In this document: positions 1 to 9,377 of the stretch, in pieces
How positions within the stretch are numbered: the first letter of the stretch is position 1
Layout: each line of letters starts with the position of its first letter
Assembly: GCA_032834875.1 (NCBI GenBank)
Contig: CP135238.1
Location: 626,011-690,010, forward strand
From: Sulfuracidifex metallicus DSM 6482 = JCM 9184
Lineage (GTDB): Archaea; Thermoproteota; Thermoprotei_A; Sulfolobales; Sulfolobaceae
DNA length: 64,000 bases
Direction of reading: 5' to 3'
The notes under the pieces: model-generated
What the model was told of the DNA's origin: nothing
Database searches by the model: none
Seen by the model: only the letters and a program-made list of their open reading frames with translations
Position numbers and translations under genes: made by a program

Positions 1-1233
1 CAGTAATGTAAACGGATTTAGCAGAGCATTATCTAAGGATATTTTCATTTTAGGAACTCCGTAAAATAAAACGTACTTTATCCTAGTTGGCTCATCAATT
101 CCCCTTACTGCTACTCCGTAATATGAGGCTGATCCTATTATAACGTCTGTCTCTCCCTTGCTTAGCTTTTCCATGAATTTCCTTCCGCTTATGGCTAGAT
201 CAGCTCTAAGCCCAAACTCCTCTACTTTTTCCCTAATACTCTTTATCATATCCCTTCCATAGTCCCTTGATACTAAAATTAGGCCTCCTGGACCTAATTT
301 CTGAATTAAACTTAAATTTAAACTAGATTTGGAATCTATAATATTTCTGGAATACATTTGTACGCTTGATGGTTCGAAACCCGTGAGGAACTTTATCGCC
401 TGCTGCTTCAAGCCTTTCGGCCTTAGCGTAGCACTAGAAACCACCAGCTGAGAGGAAATTCCCTTATAAGAGATTAGGTTAGTTTCTAGATCCCTTATCT
501 TCTTTTTAATTACGTCTTCCTCTGGAGTCCCCATGACGTTTACGACAAACCTTCTCAGCCTAACTAGCTTCATGGCGTTCTCGTAAGCCTCTTCTGGTAT
601 ACCCAATAAGGATACTAGGAGATCCGTCGTCTTTCCGCTCTTTATTATAGCATCCGCATCATCAACTGCAATTAAATCCATTTTGTAATTGGATAACTCT
701 TCTTTATGTTTAGATAGGAAACTAGTAGTTACCACGCTTATTTTGGTTTCATCTATTGAACCGCATTTTACTTTCCCTCCAAATTCAGTTATCTTTTTAC
801 AAACTTGCTCAACTAGGGATTTGGTGGGAACTATATAAACTACTTTCTCACCTAAATAAGTTGAATAAAGTGATATAGTAGTTGATTTCCCTAGACCGGT
901 AGGTGCGGACATAGTGAAGTTCTCTCCATCAACTAAACGTCTAAGCCATAGCTTTTGAAGAGACCAAGGTTCCGATCTTACTACCTTTCTAAAGTAACTG
1001 ATTATATTCTCAAAGTTCTCTAGTTTATAGTATATATTCCAATAATTCTTTAAAGAATTATTAGATACTAAAAGATTGTAGATTGCCTTAACTTTATCGT
1101 GATGGTGAAGGTTCATCATCCTGATTCCTTCCTCGCCCAGACAATAGGAACAAGGCATAGAAGCCAGAGCCCTATCGGCCTCAAGGTTACCATTGCAGTT
1201 TGGACAAGCGGCAGTATACACTATTTTCAGCAT
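1..1233 (-). CDS. topR: Reverse gyrase, N-terminal part (runs off the window)
   Basis: The 411 visible codons are the helicase-like half of reverse gyrase, the hyperthermophile enzyme that introduces positive supercoils. Translation starts at ATG 1233. An N-terminal zinc finger has C10-x2-C13 and C28-x2-C31. Walker A reads APTGLGKST at about residues 110-118, and Walker B is DDAD, the variant typical of reverse gyrases in place of DEAD. The C-terminal topoisomerase IA half lies outside the window. A TATA-like stretch on the minus strand at 1253-1262 is about 25 nt above the ATG, suggesting a leaderless mRNA. The gene is divergent from alba. Sulfolobales carry two copies; from memory the one beside alba is topR2, so that sub-assignment is inferred. 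Confidence 0.93.
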   Translation of the reverse strand, partial: MLKIVYTAACPNCNGNLEADRALASMPCSYCLGEEGIRMMNLHHHDKVKAIYNLLVSNNSLKNYWNIYYKLENFENIISYFRKVVRSEPWSLQKLWLRRLVDGENFTMSAPTGLGKSTTISLYSTYLGEKVVYIVPTKSLVEQVCKKITEFGGKVKCGSIDETKISVVTTSFLSKHKEELSNYKMDLIAVDDADAIIKSGKTTDLLVSLLGIPEEAYENAMKLVRLRRFVVNVMGTPEEDVIKKKIRDLETNLISYKGISSQLVVSSATLRPKGLKQQAIKFLTGFEPSSVQMYSRNIIDSKSSLNLSLIQKLGPGGLILVSRDYGRDMIKSIREKVEEFGLRADLAISGRKFMEKLSKGETDVIIGSASYYGVAVRGIDEPTRIKYVLFYGVPKMKISLDNALLNPFTLL

Positions 1234-1353
1234 TTCAAAATTATTGCTGTCAATATATACCCTTTTAAGGCATCACACTGAGTGTTACGGGAACCAAGAT
1301 AACTTTTTTAATTAGACCTAACCTCTTTCTAAAGGCGAATAGGTGAAATACAA
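1234..1353. promoter_or_regulatory. Divergent promoter region topR / alba
   Basis: The spacer holds a minus-strand TATA-like element (1253-1262) placed for a leaderless topR transcript. On the plus strand, a T-rich element (1303-1312) is followed by an AGGTGA ribosome-binding site (1341-1346), 7 nt before the alba ATG. Alba therefore probably has a short leader while topR has none. Inferred from motif position only. Confidence 0.5.
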
Positions 1354-1650
1354 ATGAGCAGTGCAGGTCCAACTCCAAGTAATGTAGTATTAATAGGCAA
1401 AAAACCCGTAATGAACTACGTCTTGGCAGCTCTGACTCTTTTAAATCAGGGCGTCAGCGAGATAGTCATAAAAGCTAGAGGCAGGGCTATAAGTAAAGCT
1501 GTAGATACTGTAGAAATAGTAAGGAACAGATTCCTTCCTGACAAGATAGAGGTAAGAGAGATCAAAATAGGCAGCCAAGTAGTAACTAGCCAAGACGGAA
1601 GACAGTCTAGAGTATCTACAATAGAAATTGGAATTAGGAAAAAGGCATAA
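1354..1650 (+). CDS. alba: Alba chromatin protein (Sso10b family)
   Basis: At 98 residues this is the usual Alba length. The protein is an abundant archaeal dimer that coats DNA and also binds RNA. The [10 protein letters not shown] segment contains the K16/K17 pair, which in Sulfolobus Alba is the DNA-contacting, acetylation-controlled site. The C-terminal beta-hairpin region (ending [11 protein letters not shown]) is intact. An AGGTGA ribosome site precedes the ATG. Its divergent neighbour is reverse gyrase, so two genes that set DNA topology share a promoter region. A T-rich run just after the stop (1660-1685) could serve as terminator. Confidence 0.96.
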   Translation: MSSAGPTPSNVVLIGKKPVMNYVLAALTLLNQGVSEIVIKARGRAISKAVDTVEIVRNRFLPDKIEVREIKIGSQVVTSQDGRQSRVSTIEIGIRKKA

Positions 1651-1734
1651 ATAGTTCTGAGTTTTTTAGCGGAGTTTTCTTTAAGAGACCACTACACTTA
1701 ATATGGTTGTAACTATGATATTTTTAGATTAATC

Positions 1735-2055
1735 ATGAGTCAGCCTACTTTTAAGGTAGAATTTGAAGGAAAAGCCAAAGTAGGGCAAGTAATGGGTAAC
1801 CTTCAGGCACTTTCCCTAAAACCAGAGGATTTCGCTAGCCCACTTGCGCTTCAAATGGCTTTATCAAAGCTTTACAACGATCTCATGAAGAGCCTAACTG
1901 AAAAACCACAACCTCACTATGTAGCAGATGTAAGATTTAACGACTCTATGGGAAATCCTGTAAATCTAGCAGTGGACTTCGGCAATAACTTACCACCAAT
2001 GAGTAAACAAGACGTAAAAGTAAAGATCACTGTAGAGTTTTACGACGACGAGTAG
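1735..2055 (+). CDS. Conserved-looking hypothetical protein, 106 aa
   Basis: I do not recognise the family. The protein is acidic and soluble, with no membrane segment or cysteine motif. It looks like an alpha/beta domain: beta-rich start, central helices around residues 30-57, and a beta-rich acidic end (VKITVEFYDDE). The ATG at 1735 lies about 28 nt below a TATA-like element (1697-1706), which fits a leaderless mRNA. Its 3' end overlaps the convergent gene by 29 bp. Normal codon use and the clean promoter support a real gene. The function is unknown. Confidence 0.7.
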   Translation: MSQPTFKVEFEGKAKVGQVMGNLQALSLKPEDFASPLALQMALSKLYNDLMKSLTEKPQPHYVADVRFNDSMGNPVNLAVDFGNNLPPMSKQDVKVKITVEFYDDE

Positions 2056-2308
2056 ATCTCTTCTTAAGGTAAGTGTAACCTAAATCCGTCAAGAGATATT
2101 CATTTAGATCTACAAGCCTATACAAATTGCCCTTACTATTAACTATGAGTCCAGCCTTAATCAAGTACCTGAAAGATCCTTTACTAACTTTTTTAGAGAA
2201 ATATGGTAATAAAACTGAAATTGCGTCTAAAAAGGTGAACTCTCTATATTTAAATTTAGAGAAAAGTAATGAATAAATTATTATCTCCCTTTTCTTAAAC
2301 CATCTCAT
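2027..2308 (-). CDS. Small basic winged-helix-like hypothetical protein
   Basis: A 93-residue protein with a basic tail (KKRSTRRRKT). The middle third reads like a small winged-helix domain: two helices followed by a short strand pair (GLIVNSKGNLYRL). That suggests nucleic-acid binding, but no family is recognised. It converges on the 106-aa gene, and the two coding ends overlap by 29 bp, so the basic tail is encoded opposite the acidic tail of its neighbour. Start taken at ATG 2308. Confidence 0.55.
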   Translation of the reverse strand: MRWFKKREIIIYSLLFSKFKYREFTFLDAISVLLPYFSKKVSKGSFRYLIKAGLIVNSKGNLYRLVDLNEYLLTDLGYTYLKKRSTRRRKTLQ

Positions 2309-2391
2309 GGATTCATCAGCCTGGTTTCACATCACTTTATCAGACCTTACAAGCTTCAAACATTTAATGAATAAAATGACCTATAATATAA

Positions 2392-2895
2392 ATGCCTTAC
2401 GTAGACGAGACCTACTCTGTGTGCAGACCGGGAACATACTACTCCGTAAATGAAGGCGACATAATAGTTACACTACCCTCAATAGTTAAAAGTAAAGGTA
2501 TTAGCATCACCATGCCTCCGCTTTCAATTATTAATCACAAATGTGAAACGAAGATAGACACATTGTCATGGATAGACGGAATTGAAGTTTCAAACAAGCA
2601 CAAGGTAAATTTACATGCTGAGGATCAGGTGAATATATTATTAGCTAACATAATCGTGGAATCTCCAAATATTCACTCAGCTTATACATTAAAATGGTTA
2701 CTCGATGGAAAAATGGTAAATGTAAGCAGAAAAGAGACGAAAAATAAAAAATTAGTAAGCATTCTACGTAACGACGAAAACATGCTAGTTGGAATAGATA
2801 AGGAAAGGAAAAGCGTTGAATTGTTTGTAGACAACGTGTTATTTAAAGCGTTCGCGTACTCGCTTTTCTATTACGTACCCTTAGTCATCATCTAA
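2392..2895 (+). CDS. Hypothetical protein, 167 aa
   Basis: Not recognised. Predominantly beta-rich, without signal peptide. The last 18 residues are hydrophobic and aromatic (FAYSLFYYVPLVII), possibly a C-terminal membrane anchor or simply a buried strand. A TATA-like element at 2359-2368 is about 26 nt above ATG 2392, supporting a leaderless start. The stop overlaps the end of the convergent XPB helicase gene by 15 bp. No functional link to that neighbour can be claimed. Confidence 0.6.
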   Translation: MPYVDETYSVCRPGTYYSVNEGDIIVTLPSIVKSKGISITMPPLSIINHKCETKIDTLSWIDGIEVSNKHKVNLHAEDQVNILLANIIVESPNIHSAYTLKWLLDGKMVNVSRKETKNKKLVSILRNDENMLVGIDKERKSVELFVDNVLFKAFAYSLFYYVPLVII

Positions 2896-4455
2896 TGCTT
2901 CCATTATATCGAAACTTCTTCTTTTCTTTGATTGATATTCTTCTGAAGTACCTTTAACTATTATTTCATAAAGCGTGGCTTTCTTCCCTTTACTAGACCT
3001 AAGTAGCCTTCCTAAACGCTGTATGAACTGTCTCCTTGAGCTTGTGCCAGCTACTATTATTCCAACGTTAGCATCAGGTATATCTAAACCTTCATCTCCA
3101 ACGGTAGTTAGAACTAGAATGCCAGATGGAGATGACTTGAAAGACTTAACTATTTCCTCCCTTTCGCGTTGAGGGGTCTTCCCTGTCAGAAGCATTGCCC
3201 CGCAAACTTCAGCTATTTTCTCGGCTTGCTCCACGTATTGAGTGAAAATCAGTATCTTGTTACCTTTCTCGTTATCTACTATTTCCTTAACTTTCCTTAT
3301 CTTGTTTTCAGATAAGTTAATTATTCTCTTTATTTCTGCATAAACTTTCATTGCGTTCATAGCACCTACGTCACCCCTCTTTATGGCTTTAACCAATTCC
3401 ATAACAGATCTACCCTTGGAAAGGGATCTAAATTTCTTTATAAGTTCAAAATACTTCTTTTTTTCAAGAGGAGTAAGTTCTACCTTTACCTGAATCATGT
3501 CGTATGGAGCCAAATATCCCTTAGCTATCAACTCGGATGCATCCTTATAGTAAACCACTCCTCCCATTAATGAAAACAAATATTCATGCCTACCGTCTTC
3601 CCTGTAAGGGGTTGCTGAAAGACCTAGCTTATATCTCGCAATACAGTTCTCAGCTATTGTTCTAAACTTATCAGCAGGAAGATGATGTACTTCATCTATG
3701 ATTATGAGATTGAACTTATCCCAAAGCTCGCCTATGTGACGAAATGCAGTTTGATATGTGGTTACTGTAATATCACGAATTGTCTTTTCCTTGGAGTAAA
3801 ATAGGCCTACTTCCTTAGCTGTAGAAAAGTTTAGTATTGCCTCCTTCCACTGCAATAGCTGCTCCTTAGTGAATGCAACTATTAAAGTTGGGACTTTCGA
3901 CTCTGCTAACGCAGCTACTCCAATTACAGTCTTTCCGCTTCCTGTAGGTAAAGCTATGACGCCCCTCATACCTTTCTCTTTCCACGTATTAACGGCCTCC
4001 ATCTGATATTGCCTAAGTTCACCTGTGAACTCTATATCAAATCTTTCGTTGAAGTCGGGCTCCTTAATAGACAAACCATTTTCTTCTAATATCTTTTTCA
4101 AAGCATAGTACGCAAAGGGTTTAACCACGAAAACTTTAGATGCTCTATCATAAGAAAGGAAAGAAGAAGGAACACGTCCCTTCAATATATCGGCTATGTA
4201 AACGTGAGGTTTCAACAGCAATTTGCCTCCTTCTATTACAAACTCCACGTCATATAATGGAACACTTTTCAATATTTTATCCTTCTCTTGAGGGGTTAAG
4301 TTCACTCCGATCTCATCAAGCGTGGAAATTATCTCCTCAGGCTTAACCCTGTTCTGAGCTGCCCTATTACTATCTAAGGCAAATTGATAGCAAGAGCTCA
4401 CTTTACCTAGAAATCGAGAAAATCTAACCAAACGACTGAAAGTCTCCTTATCCAT
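2881..4455 (-). CDS. xpb: XPB/Rad25-type DNA helicase (SF2)
   Basis: Archaeal XPB homologue, 524 aa from ATG 4455. An in-frame upstream ATG (4488) would add 11 residues and lengthen the overlap with the gene before it. Visible motifs are Walker A LPTGSGKT, DEVH box IIIDEVHHLP, motif III GLSATPYRED (carrying the XPB RED motif), and motif VI QRLGRLLRSS. XPB unwinds or remodels duplex DNA and in archaea often partners a nuclease, Bax1. No Bax1 gene is adjacent. Instead an orphan of about 124 aa overlaps its start by 8 bp, so the two are co-translated. From memory, Sulfolobales have two XPB paralogues, and the one near alba is XPB2. Confidence 0.93.
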   Translation of the reverse strand: MDKETFSRLVRFSRFLGKVSSCYQFALDSNRAAQNRVKPEEIISTLDEIGVNLTPQEKDKILKSVPLYDVEFVIEGGKLLLKPHVYIADILKGRVPSSFLSYDRASKVFVVKPFAYYALKKILEENGLSIKEPDFNERFDIEFTGELRQYQMEAVNTWKEKGMRGVIALPTGSGKTVIGVAALAESKVPTLIVAFTKEQLLQWKEAILNFSTAKEVGLFYSKEKTIRDITVTTYQTAFRHIGELWDKFNLIIIDEVHHLPADKFRTIAENCIARYKLGLSATPYREDGRHEYLFSLMGGVVYYKDASELIAKGYLAPYDMIQVKVELTPLEKKKYFELIKKFRSLSKGRSVMELVKAIKRGDVGAMNAMKVYAEIKRIINLSENKIRKVKEIVDNEKGNKILIFTQYVEQAEKIAEVCGAMLLTGKTPQREREEIVKSFKSSPSGILVLTTVGDEGLDIPDANVGIIVAGTSSRRQFIQRLGRLLRSSKGKKATLYEIIVKGTSEEYQSKKRRSFDIMEALDDD

Positions 4456-4822
4456 CTTCTGCTCTATACAGAAAGTCTTCAAGATCACCGCTTATCACTT
4501 CTACGTAAACTATTGAAATATTAGTCAGAAGTGAATTAAGGAATTCCTCATAATTATTGATTTCGTAAATAAAATAGGTAGTATCCTCTGTATTTTTAAA
4601 TAGAGCTATGAACTTCAGGTTTTCCCTCTTTTCCTTGGTCATTAGAAACATGGAAAGTAAAATATCCTCGTATGGATTTACTTTCAATATTATACCATCT
4701 CCGTTACTCAAGGTTATTCCTAAAAATTCCTTACCCAACTCTTGAGCTTCTGCCACACCAAGGAAGACCGATTCCCTGAATCCTAGTAAACTAACCTTTT
4801 CTATAAGTTCCTTTAGGAGCAC
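4448..4822 (-). CDS. Orphan protein co-encoded with XPB, about 124 aa
   Basis: The open frame extends back to 4957, but its first part runs antisense to cutA and crosses the shared promoter. A minus-strand TATA box (TTATATAAA, 4844-4852) lies about 25 nt above GTG 4822, making that the most likely leaderless start; GTG 4843 is the alternative. The product appears alpha/beta and soluble, with no recognised motif. It overlaps the XPB gene by 8 bp, so the two are transcribed and probably translated together. A role as XPB partner is only an inference from this arrangement. Confidence 0.6.
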   Translation of the reverse strand: MLLKELIEKVSLLGFRESVFLGVAEAQELGKEFLGITLSNGDGIILKVNPYEDILLSMFLMTKEKRENLKFIALFKNTEDTTYFIYEINNYEEFLNSLLTNISIVYVEVISGDLEDFLYRAEDG

Positions 4823-4840
4823 TGAGACTATTAACCCTAG

Positions 4841-4853
4841 CACTTTATATAAC
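4841..4853. promoter_or_regulatory. Shared palindromic TATA box, orphan-XPB operon / cutA
   Basis: The element ctttatataa is nearly symmetric. It sits about 25 nt from GTG 4822 on the minus strand and about 22 nt from ATG 4869 on the plus strand. One TATA element can therefore explain leaderless transcription in both directions and helps choose both start codons. Confidence 0.5.
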
Positions 4854-4868
4854 CTTATGAAAGGAGTA

Positions 4869-5189
4869 ATGATCCTTTCAACGGTATCAAGCTTGGAGGA
4901 CGCTGAGCGTATAGCTAAACATTTAGTAGAAAAGAAATTAGCTGCTTGCGTGAACATTGTCCCAGGTGTAACGTCTTTCTACTTCTGGAAGGGAGAGCTA
5001 CAGAAGGACTCTGAGCTCATCTTAGTTATAAAGACTACTAAGGAAGCAGAAGAGCAGGCTATTAACGAAATAAGGAAAGTTCATCCATACGAAGTTCCAG
5101 AGATTTTATCGCTTAGTATAGAAAACGGATTAGAAGAATATATTAATTGGATGAAAGGAAGTGTCATCCATGAAAGTCGAGGTAAATGA
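4869..5189 (+). CDS. cutA: CutA-family divalent cation tolerance protein
   Basis: A CutA1-like small trimeric protein of 106 aa. Family signatures are the N-terminal STVSSLEDAERIAKHL, the LAACVNIVPGV strand, YFWKGELQKDSE, and HPYEVPEILSL. The second ATG (4869) is preferred over 4857 because it gives the normal CutA N-terminus and fits the TATA box. CutA has been linked to copper tolerance in bacteria; its role in archaea is unclear. The end of the gene overlaps gatC by 20 bp, so cutA and the amidotransferase genes form one transcription unit. Confidence 0.9.
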   Translation: MILSTVSSLEDAERIAKHLVEKKLAACVNIVPGVTSFYFWKGELQKDSELILVIKTTKEAEEQAINEIRKVHPYEVPEILSLSIENGLEEYINWMKGSVIHESRGK

Positions 5190-5463
5190 CGAACTAATTA
5201 ACAAGTTAGAGAGACTTTCTCTTATAACGTTAACAGACAAGGAAAGGGAAAGGATTAAAAATGATGTAAAACAGATTCTGGATTTCTTCAACAAGTTAAA
5301 CGATGCTAACTTGGATAATATCGAGCCGCTTTTCCATCCTTTACCAGCAGGAAAACTAAGGGAAGATAAGCCCTCCCCTGGGTTGACAAGAGACGAGGCT
5401 TTGAGCAACGTCAAGAGAAAGGAGAACGGTTACATAGTCGGTCCTAGAACTTATGGTGATTAG
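5170..5463 (+). CDS. gatC: Asp/Glu-tRNA amidotransferase subunit C
   Basis: GatC is the small clamp subunit (97 aa) that wraps GatA and GatB in the transamidation of misacylated Asp-tRNA(Asn). The typical features are the N-terminal helix pair followed by the extended segment [11 protein letters not shown] and [19 protein letters not shown]. An in-frame GTG at 5161 also exists, but ATG 5170 gives the standard start. The stop is followed 2 nt later by the gatA start codon. gatB is not in the window. Confidence 0.93.
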   Translation: MKVEVNDELINKLERLSLITLTDKERERIKNDVKQILDFFNKLNDANLDNIEPLFHPLPAGKLREDKPSPGLTRDEALSNVKRKENGYIVGPRTYGD

Positions 5464-5465
5464 AC

Positions 5466-6866
5466 TTGAGTCTAACGACGAAGTTTATTAGTGGAGAACT
5501 GGATGCGGAGGATTACGTTGCTAAAACCTTTGAACAAATAAAGAGAAGAGAGGACCAAGTTCACGCCTTCATCACATTAAGGGAGCAGGAGAAAGTTGCA
5601 AAGGAAGTTAAGGACAAAGCTAAAAGGAGTGGAAAACTAGCTGGAATATTAATAGCTATAAAGGATAATATTTCTACAACAGGAATAAGAACCACATGCG
5701 GGTCTAGAATGCTTGAGAATTACATTCCACCTTATAATGCAACGGTTATAGAAAAATTACTAAAAGAAGGTGCAGTGATAATTGGAAAGACGAACATGGA
5801 CGAATTTGCAATGGGATCTACAACGGAAACGAGCTACTTTGGGCTAACCAGAAACCCTTGGAATACTGAAAGGACTCCGGGTGGATCTTCAGGAGGTAGT
5901 GCTGCATCAATATCGGCTGGATATGTGAGTCTAGCGTTAGGGAGCGACACTGGAGGGTCAATTAGGGCTCCAGCTTCGTTCAATGGAGTGTATGGTCTAA
6001 AGCCTTCTTATGGTACCGTCAGCAGATTTGGATTGATAGCTTATGCAAACAGCTTAGAGCAAATTGGACCATTAGCTAGCAACGTTGAGAGATTATCGCT
6101 TCTGTTCTCAATAATAGCTGGAGATGACTCAAGAGACTCGACGACAATAAACTATTACGCTGGCGAAGTCAAGGAGATACCAATTAAAGGGGTTAGAATA
6201 GGCCTCCTTAAGAACATAATGGATTCCTCAGAACCAGAGGTGTCGTCTATTACGAGGAAAGTAGTAGATAAGCTAGCTAGCGAAGGCGCAATAGTGGAAG
6301 AGACAAATCTAGGTGATGTAGAGTTGGCTCTACCAGCCTATTATATCATAGCAATGTCTGAAGCCAGTTCAAACTTGGCTAGGTTCGATGGCGTTAGATA
6401 TGGCTACTCCGAACATGGAGACGGAAATTGGAAAGAGACGTTCTCTAAAAATAGAGGAGAAGGATTCGGATTGGAGGTCAAAAGAAGGATAATGTTAGGT
6501 AGCTTCATACTTAGTGCTGGATATTATGATCAATATTACGTAAAGGCTTTGAGAGCGAGGAACCTTATAAAGAAAAATATGGACTCTCTATTTTCAAAAT
6601 ATGATATACTCGTCTCTCCGACTATGCCAGTACTTCCGCCCAAAATAGGCGAAGTAATAGATGACCCAATTAAGATGTACGCCATGGATTTGAACACCGT
6701 TCTAGCTAACTTATCTGCCATACCCGCTATTTCATTGCCCGCAGGTTTCTCTAATGGCTTGCCAGTGGGAATGCAAATCATGGGAAGATATTTGAGCGAC
6801 ACGTTCCTCATAGGCATTTCAAGTTTCATTGAGAAGTTAACCGGACTTCGTGATCTGGTAGCATAA
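5466..6866 (+). CDS. gatA: Asp/Glu-tRNA amidotransferase subunit A
   Basis: This 466-aa amidase-signature enzyme releases ammonia from glutamine for the transamidosome. The catalytic Lys lies in AIKDNIS. The Ser-rich amidase signature [10 protein letters not shown] is followed by [14 protein letters not shown], which carries the nucleophilic Ser. The start is TTG 5466, supported by a GGTGAT ribosome site (5456-5461) 4 nt upstream and by tight coupling to gatC. Together with GatDE at 21.4-24.6 kb, this shows the usual archaeal split: GatCAB mainly for Asn-tRNA and GatDE for Gln-tRNA. Confidence 0.95.
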   Translation: MSLTTKFISGELDAEDYVAKTFEQIKRREDQVHAFITLREQEKVAKEVKDKAKRSGKLAGILIAIKDNISTTGIRTTCGSRMLENYIPPYNATVIEKLLKEGAVIIGKTNMDEFAMGSTTETSYFGLTRNPWNTERTPGGSSGGSAASISAGYVSLALGSDTGGSIRAPASFNGVYGLKPSYGTVSRFGLIAYANSLEQIGPLASNVERLSLLFSIIAGDDSRDSTTINYYAGEVKEIPIKGVRIGLLKNIMDSSEPEVSSITRKVVDKLASEGAIVEETNLGDVELALPAYYIIAMSEASSNLARFDGVRYGYSEHGDGNWKETFSKNRGEGFGLEVKRRIMLGSFILSAGYYDQYYVKALRARNLIKKNMDSLFSKYDILVSPTMPVLPPKIGEVIDDPIKMYAMDLNTVLANLSAIPAISLPAGFSNGLPVGMQIMGRYLSDTFLIGISSFIEKLTGLRDLVA

Positions 6867-6898
6867 TCAGGTTTTTTAGTACAAAAGAAGAAGTTTAA

Positions 6899-7981
6899 AT
6901 GATACACTTGGAGAACGGTCAGCTAAGAATCGACACGATGAGTAGGATCTTTAAAGAGTTAGAAAAAGAAAGATATCATATCATAGGAGGTCATAGTGCA
7001 TACAAGAAGTGTCATTGGACTCATGAGTATCTTGTAACAGGTAGATCGTGCTACAAGGGCAAATTTTACGGAATAGAAAGCCATAGATGCGTCCAGATGA
7101 CTCCCGTTGCGGCTTGGTGCTGGTTTAGATGTGTCCATTGTTGGAGATTAGAGCCAGAAGACATAGGAATAGACTGGGATGACACTAAAATGGATTCTTT
7201 TGACGATCCAGAATACATAGTTAATGGAAGCATAGAGGAACATAAGAGGGCAGTTTCAGGTTACTTTGGAAGGGAAGGTGTGAAGCCAGATAGAGTGAAA
7301 GAGGCATCTCAACCTAAGCACGTAGCAATAAGCCTAACTGGAGAACCTACACTCTACGAGAAATTAGGCGAGCTAATTAAGGAATACCATAGGAGAGGAA
7401 TGACTACGTTTCTAGTTACCAGCGGAGTTAGACCAGATGTTCTAGCCTCTTTAGAGGAAGAACCCACTCAACTTTTCATGTCACTGCAAGCTCCGAATGA
7501 AACTAAACATAAAATAATAAACAGAGCTGTTGTGCCTAACTCGTGGAACTTGGTAATGAGAACACTCAAGATGTTACCTAGCTTTAGCAGTCCTACGGTC
7601 CTTAGGCTTACCTTAATAAGAGGCATGAATATGTCAGACAAGGACATTGAGGAATTTGCCAAGTTAATTAAAATATCTAAACCTACCTACATAGAAGCAA
7701 AGGCTTATATGCATGTAGGACCTTCTACGTATAGGCTCTCACGTGATGCCATGCCAAGGCACAGCGAAGTAAGGGAATTTTCAAAGAAGCTAGAGAAAAT
7801 AACTGGATACCACATACTTTCTGAGCACGTTCCAAGCAGAATTGTAATGCTTAGTGAGTTGGACAAACCTATTCAAATAGGAAACGCGTGGAACAATAAA
7901 TGGGACTGGTCCACAAGGGACATGGAAGACGATATTAATGGTGAATATAAAGAAGCAGAGAAAGGTTGTACTGAGGAATGA
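6899..7981 (+). CDS. taw1: 4-demethylwyosine synthase (archaeal TYW1)
   Basis: A radical-SAM enzyme of 360 aa that builds the tricyclic base imG-14 at G37 of tRNA-Phe from N1-methylguanosine and pyruvate. The radical-SAM cluster motif CX3CX2C is C74-C78-C81 (CWFRCVHC). A second set of cysteines, C38, C51 and C64, has the same 13-residue spacings as the second 4Fe-4S site of characterised archaeal Taw1. The SLTGEPTLY segment is the SAM-binding GEP motif. The stop overlaps the next gene by 4 bp (ATGA), so it is co-translated with the riboflavin kinase. Confidence 0.95.
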   Translation: MIHLENGQLRIDTMSRIFKELEKERYHIIGGHSAYKKCHWTHEYLVTGRSCYKGKFYGIESHRCVQMTPVAAWCWFRCVHCWRLEPEDIGIDWDDTKMDSFDDPEYIVNGSIEEHKRAVSGYFGREGVKPDRVKEASQPKHVAISLTGEPTLYEKLGELIKEYHRRGMTTFLVTSGVRPDVLASLEEEPTQLFMSLQAPNETKHKIINRAVVPNSWNLVMRTLKMLPSFSSPTVLRLTLIRGMNMSDKDIEEFAKLIKISKPTYIEAKAYMHVGPSTYRLSRDAMPRHSEVREFSKKLEKITGYHILSEHVPSRIVMLSELDKPIQIGNAWNNKWDWSTRDMEDDINGEYKEAEKGCTEE

Positions 7982-8646
7982 ACTCCAAGGAAATAGAAGC
8001 TGCTTGTATCCTAGCTAAGATAATTTCGTTTTCAAAAGACAAAGGATGTATAACACAACTGGAATTATCAAAGTTATTAGAAATTTCACAACAATCAGTG
8101 TCAAGGAAACTAAACGAGCTTGAAGAGATTGGACTGATAACTAAGAGTGAAACTAAGAACGGAACTACAGTAAGGCTAACCAACAAAGGAGAAGAACTTC
8201 TACTAAATTGCATGGAAATGATAAAGGAGTCTATAGAGACTAGGAGGGAACTTAAGTTTAAAGGTAAAGTGGTGTCTGGACTCGGTGAAGGAAAGATATT
8301 TCTCTCTATAAAGTATTATGAGGAACAGATCTCACAAAAAATGGGTTTCCTTCCGTATCCTGGTACGTTAAACTTGACGCTCTACGATAGAACCTCAATA
8401 GAAAACAGGATAATGCTGGATTCAATACCTGGGATATTGATACCGGAACACAAATTCGAGGATCGTGTACTTGGGGCTGTTAAGATGTTTCCAGCAACTG
8501 TAAACGGCATAAGCCCTGCCGCAATTGTCATACCGCTTAGAACGGTACATCCGAAGAGCGTGATTGAGGTAATTTCTCCTTACTTCATTAGGGATAAGTT
8601 GATGCTAAAAGACGGAGACGAAGTAGAAGTAATAGTAATGACATAA
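7978..8646 (+). CDS. ribK: CTP-dependent riboflavin kinase with N-terminal HTH (RbkR type)
   Basis: A two-domain protein of 222 aa. Residues 1-80 are a winged helix ([21 protein letters not shown]). Residues 90-222 are the archaeal riboflavin kinase barrel ([45 protein letters not shown]). Archaeal riboflavin kinases use CTP to make FMN, and HTH-fused members (RbkR) also repress riboflavin genes. The HTH is complete here, so a dual enzyme/regulator role is likely but inferred. The gene converges with the FAD synthase at 8664, which performs the next step, with 17 bp between their stops. Confidence 0.93.
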   Translation: MNSKEIEAACILAKIISFSKDKGCITQLELSKLLEISQQSVSRKLNELEEIGLITKSETKNGTTVRLTNKGEELLLNCMEMIKESIETRRELKFKGKVVSGLGEGKIFLSIKYYEEQISQKMGFLPYPGTLNLTLYDRTSIENRIMLDSIPGILIPEHKFEDRVLGAVKMFPATVNGISPAAIVIPLRTVHPKSVIEVISPYFIRDKLMLKDGDEVEVIVMT

Positions 8647-8663
8647 AAATAGCGAATAGTTTC

Positions 8664-9377
8664 TCAAGATTTTCCTTCCTTATTAGTCTCCTTTTGATTG
8701 CCTTGATTATCACAATAACGGGAAATTATTTCCCTTATTATCTGACTGGAGCTAGAATGATTCCATTTATTTATTCTCTCCTTCATTCTGATCACTTCTA
8801 CATCAAGTCCCCTTTCCTTTAGGGCTCTCTTCAAGTCCTCCTCATTGACCTTCTGATCTGGACCCAAGAAAACTATGTCAGGCTTAATTTTCTCAACGCT
8901 CTTGAGGAAATCCTTACTATCGCCTAAAAAGGCATCGTGAACGTATCTTATGCCTTTTACAACTTCAAGTCTGATATTTTCATCGTTTATAGGTCTTCTG
9001 CCCTTTGCCTTCTCCGAATTTTCGTCTCTAGCAACCGATACGAAAACCCTGCCATACCTAGATGCCTCCTTTAGAAATTCTATATGACCTGGATGGATCA
9101 AATCAAAGGTTCCACCAACAAAAACTTTTTTCGATACTTGAGACTCTTCCTTCGCAGTAAGGAAATTTATAGAATCCAACAAGCCCTCTGCGTAAACTAC
9201 ATCAACTAAAGAGGTAACAAGGTCGCCCTTCTCTAGATAGTATTCCGCGTCCTCTGTGTACTGCCTAGCTAACTCTACCAACTTGTTGAAATTTCCTAGA
9301 TCACCTATCTTCTGTAATCTTTCTTCCATTCCTTGAATATATTTTGATGCTCTAAACTTTACTTCTGCGTCATCCAT
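8664..9377 (-). CDS. ribL: DUF357 - FAD synthase (nucleotidyltransferase) fusion
   Basis: The N-terminal 75 residues are a DUF357 helical domain ([20 protein letters not shown]). The C-terminal two thirds form a cytidylyltransferase-fold domain with the HxGH motif as [15 protein letters not shown] and a late signature, [10 protein letters not shown] (ISSSxxR-like). This matches archaeal FAD synthases, which adenylate FMN. A pantetheine-phosphate or glycerol-phosphate transferase role is the alternative, but the facing riboflavin kinase favours FAD. The 19-bp overlap with diphthine synthase upstream puts both in one operon. Confidence 0.85.
   Translation of the reverse strand: MDDAEVKFRASKYIQGMEERLQKIGDLGNFNKLVELARQYTEDAEYYLEKGDLVTSLVDVVYAEGLLDSINFLTAKEESQVSKKVFVGGTFDLIHPGHIEFLKEASRYGRVFVSVARDENSEKAKGRRPINDENIRLEVVKGIRYVHDAFLGDSKDFLKSVEKIKPDIVFLGPDQKVNEEDLKRALKERGLDVEVIRMKERINKWNHSSSSQIIREIISRYCDNQGNQKETNKEGKS

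Noticed and set aside
1099-1281. 60-codon plus-strand frame over the reverse gyrase start
   Set aside because: Antisense to the reverse gyrase zinc finger and to its promoter. No independent signal.
2309-2358. Minus-strand CTGA - GTGATGT - CTGATGA run before the 2308 start, resembling a partial C/D sRNA
   Set aside because: It has D', C' and D elements but no credible C box upstream, C' ends in T, and the guide is only 9 nt.
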